This document shows, piece after piece, positions 17,090 through 25,734 of a stretch of 64,000 nucleotides of DNA. Numbering within the stretch: the stretch's first letter is position 1; every line of letters begins with the position of its first letter. This DNA comes from an uncultured Flavobacteriaceae bacterium (lineage in GTDB: Bacteria; Bacteroidota; Bacteroidia; Flavobacteriales; Flavobacteriaceae): NCBI GenBank assembly GCA_947503005.1, contig CANNCA010000001.1, positions 496,001-560,000 of the forward strand. The letters are read 5' to 3'. The notes below the pieces were generated by a model. That model had not been told where the DNA came from, did no database searches, and saw only the letters and a program-made list of their open reading frames with translations. The translations under genes were made by a program, and so were the position numbers.

Positions 17090-17500
17090 TTATAAGGTTT
17101 TCAATGCCGAAACGACAAAGATAAGTGTCCAGAGTGCTGTTCGAATCCAATTTTTAGATACAAGTTGATTCAAAAGTCCTTCGGTAGCCGACCCGGAAGA
17201 AACTGAAATGTGCATGGGTAAAAACTGTTTAAAAGTACTAATCCAGACCAAAGTGATTAAAATGATACTTCCAATGGTAAATAACGAACGTTCCGAAAAT
17301 AACTGAAGGCCAGCCGTAATTAACTGTCCGAACATCAAAGGAATCACAACTATTGAAATGCCAAAAGTATACTCTTGATGCCATGCGATGAGGTTTTCTT
17401 TTGAATAATACCGAAACGCGGGATAGATTGTCAATTGTACCAGCCAAATCAGAACTAGCAGACCAAAATCGAAAAGCAGTCGGAGGGTATCCAGTTTCAT
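17090..17500 (-). CDS. Four-helix membrane protein of the photolyase operon
   Basis: 136 residues with four hydrophobic helices (about 8-26, 47-65, 72-88 and 117-134). I do not recognise a named family. It is translationally coupled to the PhrB-like photolyase gene: its ATG (17498-17500) overlaps the photolyase stop. Position and coupling suggest a role linked to the photolyase genes. Confidence 0.7.
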   Translation of the reverse strand: MKLDTLRLLFDFGLLVLIWLVQLTIYPAFRYYSKENLIAWHQEYTFGISIVVIPLMFGQLITAGLQLFSERSLFTIGSIILITLVWISTFKQFLPMHISVSSGSATEGLLNQLVSKNWIRTALWTLIFVVSALKTL

Positions 17501-18975
17501 AGCATATTCAAATAATTCTCCGCATTTTTCAAATGGTTCTGTTTTTTCTCATCCGACATTTTATCGAAAGTTCGCACTAACATGCCTAATCTGGGATTTG
17601 ACAAAAAGAAATCGCGATGCGTATGCATGAAGCGCCAAAATAGGCCGTCCCAAGTTTCTTGCCAATCGCCCTTATCGTAGTCGCTCATTTTCATCAAATA
17701 GTTGCTACCACTGATATAGGGCTTAGTCGACATTAGGCCGCCATCGGCAAATTGGCTCATTCCGTAAACATTGGGTACCATGACCCAATCATAGGCGTCT
17801 ATGAAGAGTTCCATAAACCATTGGTATACGTCATCAGGGTCGAATTCGCAGAGCACCATAAAATTACCGAGTACCATCAGGCGCTCGATATGATGGCAAT
17901 ATCCCGTTTTCAAAACTTTTTTGATGGTCTTGTCAATGGGATAAATTCCGGTAGTGCCATCATAAAACGAATTGGGAATCTTTTTTGTGAAGTTCCAAAA
18001 GTGTTTGGTGCGCTCATAACGTCCTTTACTTTCATAAATACCACGAATAAATTCACGCCAACCCATTATTTGGCGAACGAAACCCTCCGTCGAATTGATG
18101 GGAATGTCGTTTTCTGAAGCGTAAAAAAGACTTTTTTCCACAATTTCATCGGGCGTCAACAAACCTACGTTCATCATCGGGGTCAGTACGCTGTGGTTCA
18201 AGATGGAATGTTCGGCTACAATGGCATCTTCGTACGCACCAAATTCCATGAAGCGCTGTTCGAAGAACTGTTGTAACCAATCTTGGCTTTTTTTAAAGGT
18301 GTTGGGATACAGTAGTTGTTCTGTTATTTCCCCGTAATGCGTTGAAAAATGTTTTTTCACATAGTCTGTTGCCTCCGTGTAGTAGGCATCCGAATCGGGA
18401 AATTGAACCGTGGGCGGTGTTTTTTTCTTGGGATATTTTTTTCGATTTTCCGTATCGAAAGTCCATTTACCACCTTCTGGCTTTCCGTCGCTGTCGATTA
18501 AAATGTTTCGCTTTTTGCGTTCTCCGGTGTAAAAACTGGTTTGGTGAAATTTCTTTTTTTCTGGTTTGAAAAATGACGACAGTTCTTTTTTAGTATTCAA
18601 GAACATTGGGGAATCATAAACCGTAGCTTCGATTCCGTATTCGGAGCATTTGTTCTGAATCCGTTTTTCCAACCAATAGTCGACTGTGTCGATGTAGTGG
18701 ATTTGTTTGATTCCTTTTTCTGCCAAAAAGGGTATCAATTTTCGAATATCAGATGTTTCTTCCTGCGCTTCCACATAAGTTACGTTGCATCCTGATTCCT
18801 TAAGGAAGTCCGCGTAAAATTTCATGGTCGCCCTATGAAAGGCTATTTTTTGCTTGTGAAAAGGGTATTGTTTGAAGTATAGAAATTCTTCCACCAGATA
18901 AACAGGGAGTTTTAAATCTAACAAAGGACTTTTCTCAAACAGTTGATGTGGAAAAACTAATTTTATCGCTTTCAT
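17497..18975 (-). CDS. Photolyase/cryptochrome-related protein (PhrB-like, no Fe-S cysteines)
   Basis: 492 residues. The N-terminal alpha/beta domain ([16 protein letters not shown]) and the C-terminal FAD region ([39 protein letters not shown]-like motif split over residues 380-410) match the deoxyribodipyrimidine photolyase-related (DPRP/FeS-BCP) family, which includes (6-4) photolyase PhrB. In that family the C-terminal half has four cysteines for a [4Fe-4S] cluster, with a Cys-x2-Cys pair after SDY. Here that place reads SDYDKGDW with no cysteine, and the whole chain has only four Cys, all outside this region. DNA repair, light sensing or both are possible. It overlaps the genes on both sides by four bases. 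Confidence 0.88.
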   Translation of the reverse strand: MKAIKLVFPHQLFEKSPLLDLKLPVYLVEEFLYFKQYPFHKQKIAFHRATMKFYADFLKESGCNVTYVEAQEETSDIRKLIPFLAEKGIKQIHYIDTVDYWLEKRIQNKCSEYGIEATVYDSPMFLNTKKELSSFFKPEKKKFHQTSFYTGERKKRNILIDSDGKPEGGKWTFDTENRKKYPKKKTPPTVQFPDSDAYYTEATDYVKKHFSTHYGEITEQLLYPNTFKKSQDWLQQFFEQRFMEFGAYEDAIVAEHSILNHSVLTPMMNVGLLTPDEIVEKSLFYASENDIPINSTEGFVRQIMGWREFIRGIYESKGRYERTKHFWNFTKKIPNSFYDGTTGIYPIDKTIKKVLKTGYCHHIERLMVLGNFMVLCEFDPDDVYQWFMELFIDAYDWVMVPNVYGMSQFADGGLMSTKPYISGSNYLMKMSDYDKGDWQETWDGLFWRFMHTHRDFFLSNPRLGMLVRTFDKMSDEKKQNHLKNAENYLNML

Positions 18976-19100
18976 TTAATTCGTCTACATTTTTCACTAC
19001 AATATTTAACATCTTCCCAATTTTTACTCCATTTTTTACGCCAAGTAAATGGCCGTTCGCATACCAGGCATTCTTTTTGTGGCAGGTGTTGTTTTTTCAT
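18972..19100 (-). CDS. DUF2256 zinc-ribbon-like small protein
   Basis: 42 residues from ATG 19100. It has two cysteine pairs, Cys11-x2-Cys14 and Cys34-x3-Cys38, with the conserved core FTWRKKW between them. This is the DUF2256 signature; the pairs probably bind zinc. The gene is too short for usual ORF calls. It overlaps the photolyase gene (18972-18975) and the flavin reductase gene (19097-19100) by four bases on each side. DUF2256 is often found next to photolyases, and its function is not known. Confidence 0.85.
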   Translation of the reverse strand: MKKQHLPQKECLVCERPFTWRKKWSKNWEDVKYCSEKCRRIK

Positions 19101-19738
19101 CGATTAGCATTAAAATCAGGTATTTCGCTTGCACGGGCATAGGGATAACGTTCAATTTTCTTCAAATCATAATAAGTGTTGAGCCCTGATATGCCTACGC
19201 CCTCAATTTGTGCCAAATCAATATCCTCTTCTTCTCCTAGGGCCGAATCGGGAATAACCAAATGCTGAATTTCGCCGATAACGAAAATGGTATCGTTCCA
19301 TTTAATAGGAATCGCTTCACGAAACTCCAAACCCATTTTGATTTCACTTTCTTTTACAAAAGGCGCCTTTAAATCGGCGAGATATTCTTCGGTCAATCCG
19401 CAGGTTTTAAACTCTGAATCAGTTCGGTCGATTTTTGCCGAAGTATAGTGCGCGTTTTTTGTGAATGATCGCTGTACATGATTGATGGTATACTGTTTGT
19501 TCTGTAAAATGTTTTCGTACGTATGTCGGGGCACTTCGCCTGTTGGTCGTAAAACAAAACCCAAAAGTGGTGGGGCACTGCCCAAATGCACTACGGAACT
19601 GAAAATCGCCAAATTGGACTGACCAGCTTCGGAAATGGTACCGATAAGATTGGCAGGTTTGATCCCTGATACCGCGTTCATGAACTTTATCTTCTGAACC
19701 TTATTCATCATTTCGATATCTTCCCTAGTGTAGTACAT
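19097..19738 (-). CDS. Flavin reductase-like FMN-binding protein
   Basis: 213 residues, the split-barrel flavin reductase fold (DIM6/NTAB type). The flavin-binding stretch [30 protein letters not shown] and [12 protein letters not shown] (about residues 24-68) are typical. It may supply reduced flavin to the neighbouring photolyase-type proteins; that is inference from its place. It is coupled to DUF2256 by a four-base overlap and starts 9 bases after the stop of the FAD-domain gene. Confidence 0.85.
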   Translation of the reverse strand: MYYTREDIEMMNKVQKIKFMNAVSGIKPANLIGTISEAGQSNLAIFSSVVHLGSAPPLLGFVLRPTGEVPRHTYENILQNKQYTINHVQRSFTKNAHYTSAKIDRTDSEFKTCGLTEEYLADLKAPFVKESEIKMGLEFREAIPIKWNDTIFVIGEIQHLVIPDSALGEEEDIDLAQIEGVGISGLNTYYDLKKIERYPYARASEIPDFNANR

Positions 19739-19747
19739 GTTTTGGAT

Positions 19748-20860
19748 TTAAAATTTCAATTGCTTTTTACATTTTTTCCAAAATCCGAAGAACGATGAAA
19801 AGTAGCCTGTTACTTCAAACATCCAATCACGTGATATTTCTGTGCCTCTGTAGGTCTTATTCAAGGGATGTTCTTTAAAATGTATGTCAGCCGGATTGTA
19901 TGCCTTGGTAAGCGCACTAAACTCGCCAACAAATACTTGAATACCTTCGATGTTTTCGGCCAATTGTAACATGAAATCAATACTCTTTTGTGAAACAGGG
20001 TATTGTTCAAAAACCGAAGGTTCTAACAGTAGAATTCTATTTCCTTCGATTTCAGCATCCCATTTGGGGTCTAGATTGTAAAAATTGTAAATGTAGGTTG
20101 GCAAAGTCGGTTTGAGTTCTATCGCAGTTTTCGTGGGAAAAGGTGTGACTAACCTCTTTTTTGAAGTAGTCTGTAGTACTTCAGGAATTCCCATTTTCGA
20201 AAATACATCGTAGTCAACATCTAAAAAAGTATCCTTCTGTTCGGTATAACAATACTTATTAATGTTATTTTGATTGGCAACATATTTCTTGTTGCTGTTC
20301 GAACCTGCGACCCATTGCCAGCTGAGTGCGTTACTGGCCCAATCACCATCCAATAAATTATAGTACATCCATTGCGCCGGATACTTCCAATGACTCTGGC
20401 CCATATTGCAACAAATAGCGGCAATGTACATACGCACATGATTGTGTAGATACCCTGTTTTGTAGAATTCTGATATGGCTTCATCAATGGCTTGAATTCC
20501 CGTTTTGCCTACTATTACGGCTTTCGGGATTCCGTAGTTCGATACTGGTTCTTGAGATTTTTTTAAATCAGAATTAATGGCATCATCTTTGGCGATCCAA
20601 ACTTGCTGCCAATAATCCCTCCACGCCAATTCTTGTATAAATTTTTCGATTTGGGCAGGTTTGTAGCCGCGTTCAAGAACGTTCTCAAGAACTTGTTTGG
20701 TCGAAATGACTCCTCTTGAAATATAAGGCGAAAGATAGGTGACCGCTCCGTCTATAAAATTTCTCGAACGACCGTATTTGAGGGGGTCGATATTAGCTAT
20801 ACGTTGTAAAATGGAATCATAAGAAGTAGGAAATATGCTAACATCTTCAAATAATTGCAT
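19748..20860 (-). CDS. FAD-binding photolyase/cryptochrome protein without N-terminal antenna domain
   Basis: 370 residues. Residues about 30-235 are the photolyase FAD-binding helical domain: YLSPYISRGVIS, ELAWRDYWQQVW, GYLHNHVRMYIAA and DGDWASNALSWQWVAGSNSNKKY are the classical blocks. Photolyases start with an alpha/beta antenna domain of about 130 residues, but here the FAD domain begins almost at the N-terminus. About 120 extra C-terminal residues (ILLLEPSVFEQYPVSQ... VFVGEFSALTKAYNP... FFGFWKKC) have an alternating alpha/beta pattern like an antenna or Rossmann domain. This looks like a swapped domain order. It is part of the photolyase operon. Confidence 0.85.
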   Translation of the reverse strand: MQLFEDVSIFPTSYDSILQRIANIDPLKYGRSRNFIDGAVTYLSPYISRGVISTKQVLENVLERGYKPAQIEKFIQELAWRDYWQQVWIAKDDAINSDLKKSQEPVSNYGIPKAVIVGKTGIQAIDEAISEFYKTGYLHNHVRMYIAAICCNMGQSHWKYPAQWMYYNLLDGDWASNALSWQWVAGSNSNKKYVANQNNINKYCYTEQKDTFLDVDYDVFSKMGIPEVLQTTSKKRLVTPFPTKTAIELKPTLPTYIYNFYNLDPKWDAEIEGNRILLLEPSVFEQYPVSQKSIDFMLQLAENIEGIQVFVGEFSALTKAYNPADIHFKEHPLNKTYRGTEISRDWMFEVTGYFSSFFGFWKKCKKQLKF

Positions 20861-20862
20861 AT

Positions 20863-21144
20863 CTATCTTTTACTTATTTTGTTTCCTGAAATTCCCTTTT
20901 GACGAGAACATTTGAACCGATTTATTTCTGGATTGCGCTTTTTCAAGTGTTTCTGGCTAACACCGCTATTCACTCGCTTTCTCCAAAGATTAAAACTGCT
21001 TCTTTTGAGGACGCCACGCATAACTTTAATGACTTCTTTCTCGGGCAAGCCAAACTGGAATTCGATGGCTTCAAAGGGCGTTCTATCTTCCCATGCCATT
21101 TCGATGATTCGGTCCAATTCTCTTTCGGTAAACTTAGTCTTCAT
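20863..21144 (-). CDS. TIGR03643/DUF2805 family protein
   Basis: 93 residues from ATG 21144; an upstream in-frame ATG at 21189 is less likely because the family starts at this point. Residues 1-50 have a helix-turn-helix-like pattern (FTERELDRIIEMAWEDRTPFEAIEFQFGL, EKEVIKVMR), and the tail is Lys/Arg-rich. I recognise it as the TIGR03643 protein often found near photolyases. Its function is unknown. It overlaps the DUF2452 gene by 11 bases. Confidence 0.85.
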   Translation of the reverse strand: MKTKFTERELDRIIEMAWEDRTPFEAIEFQFGLPEKEVIKVMRGVLKRSSFNLWRKRVNSGVSQKHLKKRNPEINRFKCSRQKGISGNKISKR

Positions 21145-21562
21145 TTTGAGATTCAAAGGTTTCCAAACGTTCCCACATTTTGTCAGCATTCAATTTAAAG
21201 GTGCCTATATAATCAAAATTACATTCGCGCGGAGCGATGACTGATAAGAACGGTTCTTGGTTTTTATTTCGGTAAAGATGGTAGGTATTGCCAATGACAG
21301 GTTCAAAATTGAATTTTGCGCTATAAACTAGATTATTGTATTCAAATTGTGCTATCATCGCATCATATTCTGCCTTTAATTCAAGGTACTTAGCGCTGAT
21401 CTGTTTGTTTACGGCATGGATATTCCGGTTTTTCCAGGCTACGGTGTCAGAAGTTGTAATGACCGGTGCACCTACATCAGTCGCGTAGGGTTTTAATGAT
21501 GCTGTATATTTTTGTTCGTCGGAATCATAAACCACATTATCCGGTTTTTTCTTAGCGCACAT
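21134..21562 (-). CDS. DUF2452 family protein
   Basis: 142 residues. The sequence pattern (PDNVVYDSDEQKYTASLKPYATDVGAPVI, then PVIGNTYHLYRN) fits DUF2452, a conserved protein of unknown function often encoded with photolyases. There is no signal peptide, so it is likely cytosolic. It is part of the operon, 8 bases downstream of the glutathione peroxidase gene. Confidence 0.8.
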   Translation of the reverse strand: MCAKKKPDNVVYDSDEQKYTASLKPYATDVGAPVITTSDTVAWKNRNIHAVNKQISAKYLELKAEYDAMIAQFEYNNLVYSAKFNFEPVIGNTYHLYRNKNQEPFLSVIAPRECNFDYIGTFKLNADKMWERLETFESQNED

Positions 21563-21570
21563 AGCAAAGT

Positions 21571-22113
21571 CTATTTCAGATGTTTCGTGATTTTAGAGCT
21601 CATAGGTTTGGTTATCGAATAGAAGTAATCTACCAGCCTACCTTTATCATCGACCAAGTATTTTTGAAAATTCCATTTGACCGAACTGTTTTTAGCCCCG
21701 TTCAATTCCTTTTTAGTCAACCAGGTATAGAGCGGGTGTTGCTTGCTGCCTTTGACAGCTAACTTTTCGGTCAACAAAAAGGTAACCCCGAAGTTGCGTT
21801 CACAAAAAGTTTGTATTTGTGAAGCGGCTCCAGGCTCTTGATTACCAAATTGGTTGCAAGGAACACCTATTACGACTAACTCCTCACGATACAAATCACT
21901 AAGTTTTTGTAATTCACGATACTGCGGTGTAAAGCCACATTCAGAAGCTACATTTACAAAGAGGATGTATTTTCTTTTGAAGTCAGCTAGTTGAATCGGT
22001 TTGCCGTTGAGATTGTTAACAGCGATATCGTATAAAGTAGATTGCTTTGAGGGATTTTCTTTTTTTGATATGTCTGTAGAAGGGGGCAACTTTAGTTTTT
22101 CGAGTAAATTCAT
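21571..22113 (-). CDS. Glutathione peroxidase family protein
   Basis: This thiol peroxidase has 180 residues. Peroxidatic Cys59 is in NVASECGFTPQY, the second signature VIGVPCNQFGNQEP has Cys86, and WNFQKYL has Trp147 and Asn148. Cys86 could serve as resolving cysteine, so thioredoxin may be the reductant, as for other bacterial Cys-type GPx. It has an N-terminal extension of about 25 residues without a signal sequence. It is the first gene of the light/oxidative-stress operon, and a hairpin lies just upstream. Confidence 0.93.
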   Translation of the reverse strand: MNLLEKLKLPPSTDISKKENPSKQSTLYDIAVNNLNGKPIQLADFKRKYILFVNVASECGFTPQYRELQKLSDLYREELVVIGVPCNQFGNQEPGAASQIQTFCERNFGVTFLLTEKLAVKGSKQHPLYTWLTKKELNGAKNSSVKWNFQKYLVDDKGRLVDYFYSITKPMSSKITKHLK

Positions 22114-22129
22114 ATCAAATCAAGAGTAG

Positions 22130-22157
22130 GCTTACGGTGGTTCAAGCCACCGTAAGC
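22130..22157 (-). terminator. Perfect hairpin between the 73-residue gene and the photolyase operon
   Basis: An 11-base stem (GCTTACGGTGG with CCACCGTAAGC) around a six-base loop. It lies just after the stop of the 73-residue gene on the minus strand. No T run follows it, so its terminator role is uncertain, and it could instead be an upstream regulatory structure for the operon. Confidence 0.5.
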
Positions 22158-22163
22158 TTGTCA

Positions 22164-22385
22164 TTAAACCATAGGTTTACCATTGAGACGCTTTTCGATT
22201 TTCTTTTTAATTACCGTTAAGCGTTTCATGATATCCATTAATTCGACCTCTTTGGTCTCTTTATATATTTCGTTTATTTCTAAAATCAAGGCTTTTACTT
22301 CCCTTGAGGAAGAAACTCTATCGCTTGTGGTCATCCCGGACATTTTACGTCCTTCGAATTCTGCCACTCTTTCCATTAAATCCAT
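22164..22385 (-). CDS. Small helical protein, unknown function
   Basis: 73 residues, mostly charged and helical, with heptad-like spacing in residues 28-70 (EVKALILEINEIYKETKEVELMDIMKRLTVIKKKIEKRL), which suggests a coiled coil. No signal peptide. I do not recognise a named family. It has no close neighbour on the same strand, and a hairpin follows. Confidence 0.6.
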   Translation of the reverse strand: MDLMERVAEFEGRKMSGMTTSDRVSSSREVKALILEINEIYKETKEVELMDIMKRLTVIKKKIEKRLNGKPMV

Positions 22386-22445
22386 ATACTATTATTTTCT
22401 TGTAAATACTATAATTGGGTTAAATAAAGCTAAATTTTTTCAAAT

Positions 22446-22610
22446 TCAAACTAATTTTTCCATTTGTTTTATAACTTCCTCTGCCTCGGCTACTTTTTCA
22501 TCGCTTAACCTTCTGTTTGAGGTTGATAGTTTATGAGCTTCACCCATCAACTTTTTGTACCTTTCTTGTAGTACTTCTTTTTCCGATTTCTTTTTAAACA
22601 GTCCGAACAT
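22446..22610 (-). CDS. Lacal_2735 family small protein
   Basis: 54 residues from ATG 22610 (an ATG at 22646 gives a longer frame but less family-like start). It begins MFGLFKKKSEKE and continues as one charged helix with the conserved EAHKLSTSNRRLSDEKVAEAEE. This is the flavobacterial Lacal_2735 pattern as I recall it; the function is unknown. The small genes here may share a leader, but no promoter was seen. Confidence 0.75.
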   Translation of the reverse strand: MFGLFKKKSEKEVLQERYKKLMGEAHKLSTSNRRLSDEKVAEAEEVIKQMEKLV

Positions 22611-22727
22611 AAGTGCTATTTCATAATTTACAAGCGCTACACGCACCGTAAATATACAAAATGTTTAATGATAAATATATTTTGTTAAACAGAATAACAA
22701 TACTTTAACTAATGTTTGTATTTCAAC

Positions 22728-22759
22728 TGAAAACCCCATCAATTTTGATAGGGTTTTCA
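22728..22759 (-). terminator. Candidate terminator of ahcY
   Basis: TGAAAACCC (22728-22736) pairs with GGGTTTTCA (22751-22759), with a further ATCAA/TTGAT pairing and one mismatch inside. It lies 24 bases after the ahcY stop on the minus strand. The T tract is short. Confidence 0.6.
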
Positions 22760-22783
22760 AAGGTCAAGATTCTTTAATTCTGA

Positions 22784-24100
22784 TTAATACCTATAATACT
22801 CAGGCTTAAAAGGTCCTTCGACGGATACACCAATATAATCGGCTTGGTCTTTTCGCAGCTCAGTTAGCTCAGCCCCTAAGCGTGAAAGGTGTAATTTCGC
22901 CACCTTTTCATCGAGATGCTTTGGTAACATGTAAACTTCGTTTTTATAGTTGTCGCCATTTTTCCAAAGTTCGATTTGTGCCAAGGTTTGGTTGGTGAAT
23001 GAATTACTCATCACAAAACTTGGATGCCCTGTCGCACAGCCTAAATTTACCAGACGCCCTTCAGCAAGTACTATTATGTCTTTCCCGTCAATTGTATATT
23101 TATCTACCTGTGGTTTGATTTCATCTTTTGTGTCGCCATAGTTGCCATTTAACCATGCCATGTCTATTTCATTATCAAAGTGACCGATGTTACATACAAT
23201 CACCTTGTCCTTCATCGCTTTGAAGTGCTGTGATTGAATGATATCTTTGTTTCCAGTAGTAGTGATCACAATATCGGCCTTGGGTAAGACATTCTCTAAT
23301 TTCTTGACCTCGAACCCGTCCATACACGCTTGTAGTGCACAAATTGGGTCGATTTCCGTTACGGTTATGATTGCACCTGCCCCTCTAAATGAAGCTGCTG
23401 TACCTTTGCCTACATCTCCATAACCTGCAACAACAACTTGTTTTCCAGCCAGCATAGTATCAGTAGCCCTGCGGATTGCATCAACTGCACTTTCGCGGCA
23501 TCCGTATTTGTTATCGAATTTTGATTTGGTCACCGAATCATTGACATTGATAGCCGGCATGGGTAAGGTTCCATTTTTCACACGCTCGTACAAACGATGT
23601 ACGCCTGTAGTAGTTTCTTCAGATAGCCCCTTGATTTCAGCCGCCAATTCAGGATAATTATCCAACACCATATTCGTTAAATCGCCTCCATCATCTAAAA
23701 TCATATTCAAACGTTGGCGCTCTTCACCAAAAAACAAAGTTTGTTCAATACACCAATCAAATTCTTCTTCGTTCATACCTTTCCATGCATAAACGGGAAT
23801 TCCCGCCGCCGCAATTGCAGCAGCAGCATGATCTTGAGTGGAGAAAATATTACAAGAGCTCCATGTGACATCGGCACCCAAAGCTACCAAGGTTTCAATC
23901 AAAACAGCGGTCTGAATGGTCATATGAAGACAACCCGCGATTCGGGCTCCTTTTAGAGGCTGTTCCGCACCATACTCCTCACGGAGGGCCATAAGGCCAG
24001 GCATCTCGGCCTCGGCCAAATTAATTTCTTTTCTTCCCCAATCCGCCAGGGAGATATCTTTCACTTTATAGGGTACGTAGGGAAGAGTTTCAGCGCTCAT
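22784..24100 (-). CDS. ahcY: Adenosylhomocysteinase
   Basis: It hydrolyses S-adenosylhomocysteine to adenosine and homocysteine, relieving product inhibition of methyltransferases. The chain has 438 residues from ATG 24100. The NAD-binding motif [18 protein letters not shown] is present (about residues 223-240), as are the substrate-site segments [13 protein letters not shown] and [13 protein letters not shown]. The C-terminal tail ends KPEYYRY, the family's typical end with the conserved Lys/Tyr. It is full length, and a divergent PPTase gene lies upstream. Confidence 0.98.
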   Translation of the reverse strand: MSAETLPYVPYKVKDISLADWGRKEINLAEAEMPGLMALREEYGAEQPLKGARIAGCLHMTIQTAVLIETLVALGADVTWSSCNIFSTQDHAAAAIAAAGIPVYAWKGMNEEEFDWCIEQTLFFGEERQRLNMILDDGGDLTNMVLDNYPELAAEIKGLSEETTTGVHRLYERVKNGTLPMPAINVNDSVTKSKFDNKYGCRESAVDAIRRATDTMLAGKQVVVAGYGDVGKGTAASFRGAGAIITVTEIDPICALQACMDGFEVKKLENVLPKADIVITTTGNKDIIQSQHFKAMKDKVIVCNIGHFDNEIDMAWLNGNYGDTKDEIKPQVDKYTIDGKDIIVLAEGRLVNLGCATGHPSFVMSNSFTNQTLAQIELWKNGDNYKNEVYMLPKHLDEKVAKLHLSRLGAELTELRKDQADYIGVSVEGPFKPEYYRY

Positions 24101-24156
24101 ATTCTTTTTTATAATTACTTTCGTTATTCCAGTGTTTACTGGTCTTTTTGCGGTGC

Positions 24157-24164
24157 CAAAGGTA
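24157..24164 (-). promoter_or_regulatory. Candidate -7 box for ahcY
   Basis: On the minus strand TACCTTTG matches TAnnTTTG, about 57 bases before the ATG. A small hairpin (CCAGT-GTTT-ACTGG, 24129-24142) lies in the leader. I saw no SAM or SAH riboswitch fold. Confidence 0.45.
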
Positions 24165-24185
24165 CAAAAACTTTAGAAGAATAGA

Positions 24186-24818
24186 ATGCCTCTTTACAAT
24201 ACATTAACGGTTGATGAAAGTACGAAGGTGTACCTTTGGAAGATTGAAGAATCGGAAGAAGAACTCGCAAGTGGTATCACCCTGACCGCTCATTGTCAAA
24301 ATCGAATAGAAGGAATGAAATCGGAACTGCACCGCCGCGGCTTTCTTAGCATACGACACTTGATGGGAGAAGCGGGCTATGTTGATGCCGATTTATACTA
24401 TGATAAAAATGGGAAGCCACATCTCAAGGACGGAAAGAAAATTTCAATTACACATTCCAATCATTTTACGGGAATCATTGTCAGCAACAATTGTGAAGTT
24501 GGCATCGACATTGAACGGCAGCGCGATAAAATACTCAGAATTGCTCATAAGTTTACTCCTATTTCAGAATACCGCACTATTGCGAATACCGAGGCCTTAA
24601 TTCGAAAATTGACGGTAGTGTGGGGCTGTAAAGAATCACTGTATAAGATCTATGCAGAACCCGGACTTAGTTTCCTACATCATATTATTATCAAAGATTT
24701 TGCGCTATCTGAATCAAATACAAGCGGAGAAGTTTTATTTAAAGGACAGTCATCTAATTACGACATTTCTTTTATGGAGTTCGAAGGCTTTACATTGGTC
24801 TATGCCTTAGAAAAATAG
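24186..24818 (+). CDS. 4'-phosphopantetheinyl transferase superfamily protein
   Basis: It transfers 4'-phosphopantetheine from coenzyme A to carrier proteins. The 210-residue protein has the Sfp-type layout: the metal-binding motif VGIDIER with Asp108 and Glu110 and the catalytic helix WGCKESLYKI with Glu150 and Lys154. Sfp-type enzymes act on acyl-carrier and peptidyl-carrier proteins; the specific target here is unknown. It is divergent from ahcY and starts the plus-strand series leading to PnuC and DUF4301. Confidence 0.9.
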   Translation: MPLYNTLTVDESTKVYLWKIEESEEELASGITLTAHCQNRIEGMKSELHRRGFLSIRHLMGEAGYVDADLYYDKNGKPHLKDGKKISITHSNHFTGIIVSNNCEVGIDIERQRDKILRIAHKFTPISEYRTIANTEALIRKLTVVWGCKESLYKIYAEPGLSFLHHIIIKDFALSESNTSGEVLFKGQSSNYDISFMEFEGFTLVYALEK

Positions 24819-24851
24819 AAAACTAAAAGAAACAAATTACTTTGAACACCT

Positions 24852-25112
24852 ATGAAAATCTCCGTAGAACTTACTTTTTCGCCGCTACAAGATGATTTTG
24901 AAGAGCACATCATCGACTTCATCAAAAAACTTCGGTCTTCCGGGTTTACTGTTTTAGAAAACCCACTAAGCACCCAAGTTTTTGGCGAGTATGAAGCGGT
25001 AATGAAAACGCTACATACCGAAATCAAAACTGCTTTTGAAATGATGGACAAAGGTTTGCTCTTCATGAAAATCGTTAAATCTGATCGCAGCGAATATGAG
25101 CCAAATTTTTGA
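24852..25112 (+). CDS. Small thiamine-binding-like (YkoF/MTH1187 type) protein
   Basis: 86 residues. The ferredoxin-like pattern (strand MKISVELTFSPL, helix HIIDFIKKLRSSG, strand FTVLENPLSTQVFGEY) resembles the YkoF/MTH1187 group, members of which bind thiamine precursors. Family assignment is moderate. It overlaps pnuC by 17 bases, so the two are translationally coupled. Confidence 0.6.
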   Translation: MKISVELTFSPLQDDFEEHIIDFIKKLRSSGFTVLENPLSTQVFGEYEAVMKTLHTEIKTAFEMMDKGLLFMKIVKSDRSEYEPNF

Positions 25113-25734
25113 ATGGATTTTCTCCCAATACCAAGATACCCCCACAAATTTAATTGTACTTGAATTGATTGCAATCGTATTTGGCTTCCTAACAGTGATT
25201 TATTCAAAGAGGGAGAATATTTTAGTTTTTCCTACTGGAATGGTGCAGACTGGGATCTTTGTTTACATCCTTTTTGTATATGGCCTTTTGGGCGACATGC
25301 TGATTAATGCCTATTATTTCATAGTAAGTATCATTGGGTGGTATTTGTGGACCCGAAAGGTTGACGACAACCACTACATTCCTATTACAAAAACTACCTC
25401 AAAAGAGAAATTATGGTCGGTTTTACTATTTGTTGGAACTTTGATTTTTGTCACTGTGGTGTATTTACTTGTAGACCGATTCAATGTTTGGACAGATTAT
25501 GTTGACACGCTAACAACCGCCATATTTTTTGTGGGTATGTGGCTAATGGCAAAGAAGAAATTGGAAAATTGGGTATATTGGATAGTTGGTGATATTATTA
25601 CCGTTCCACTATATTGGTACAAGGGTCTTATATTTACCTCGTTGCAGTTTTTCGTATTCACGATTATTGCTATCTACGGATATAAAGCATGGAAGAAAAA
25701 TTTAAACAAGAGCCCTCAGACATTATTAAAGTAG
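25096..25734 (+). CDS. pnuC: PnuC-type vitamin transporter
   Basis: 212 residues, about seven hydrophobic helices. The PnuC signature is visible in the first helices (LELIAIVFGFLTVIYSKRENILVFPTGMVQTGIF) and the Trp-rich YYFIVSIIGWYLWTRK and NWVYWIVGDIITVPLYWYKG. PnuC takes up nicotinamide riboside, while relatives named PnuT take up thiamine. The NadR-like kinase downstream favours nicotinamide riboside, and the thiamine-binding-like neighbour upstream favours thiamine. The substrate is therefore open. It overlaps the genes on both sides. Confidence 0.85.
   Translation: MSQIFEWIFSQYQDTPTNLIVLELIAIVFGFLTVIYSKRENILVFPTGMVQTGIFVYILFVYGLLGDMLINAYYFIVSIIGWYLWTRKVDDNHYIPITKTTSKEKLWSVLLFVGTLIFVTVVYLLVDRFNVWTDYVDTLTTAIFFVGMWLMAKKKLENWVYWIVGDIITVPLYWYKGLIFTSLQFFVFTIIAIYGYKAWKKNLNKSPQTLLK

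Noticed and set aside
24101-24185. Possible SAM or SAH riboswitch before ahcY
   Set aside because: The leader is short and only a five-base hairpin was seen; none of the conserved blocks of known SAM or SAH riboswitches are present.
24819-24851. Possible TPP riboswitch before the thiamine-binding-like gene
   Set aside because: The gap is only 33 bases and has no THI-box blocks.
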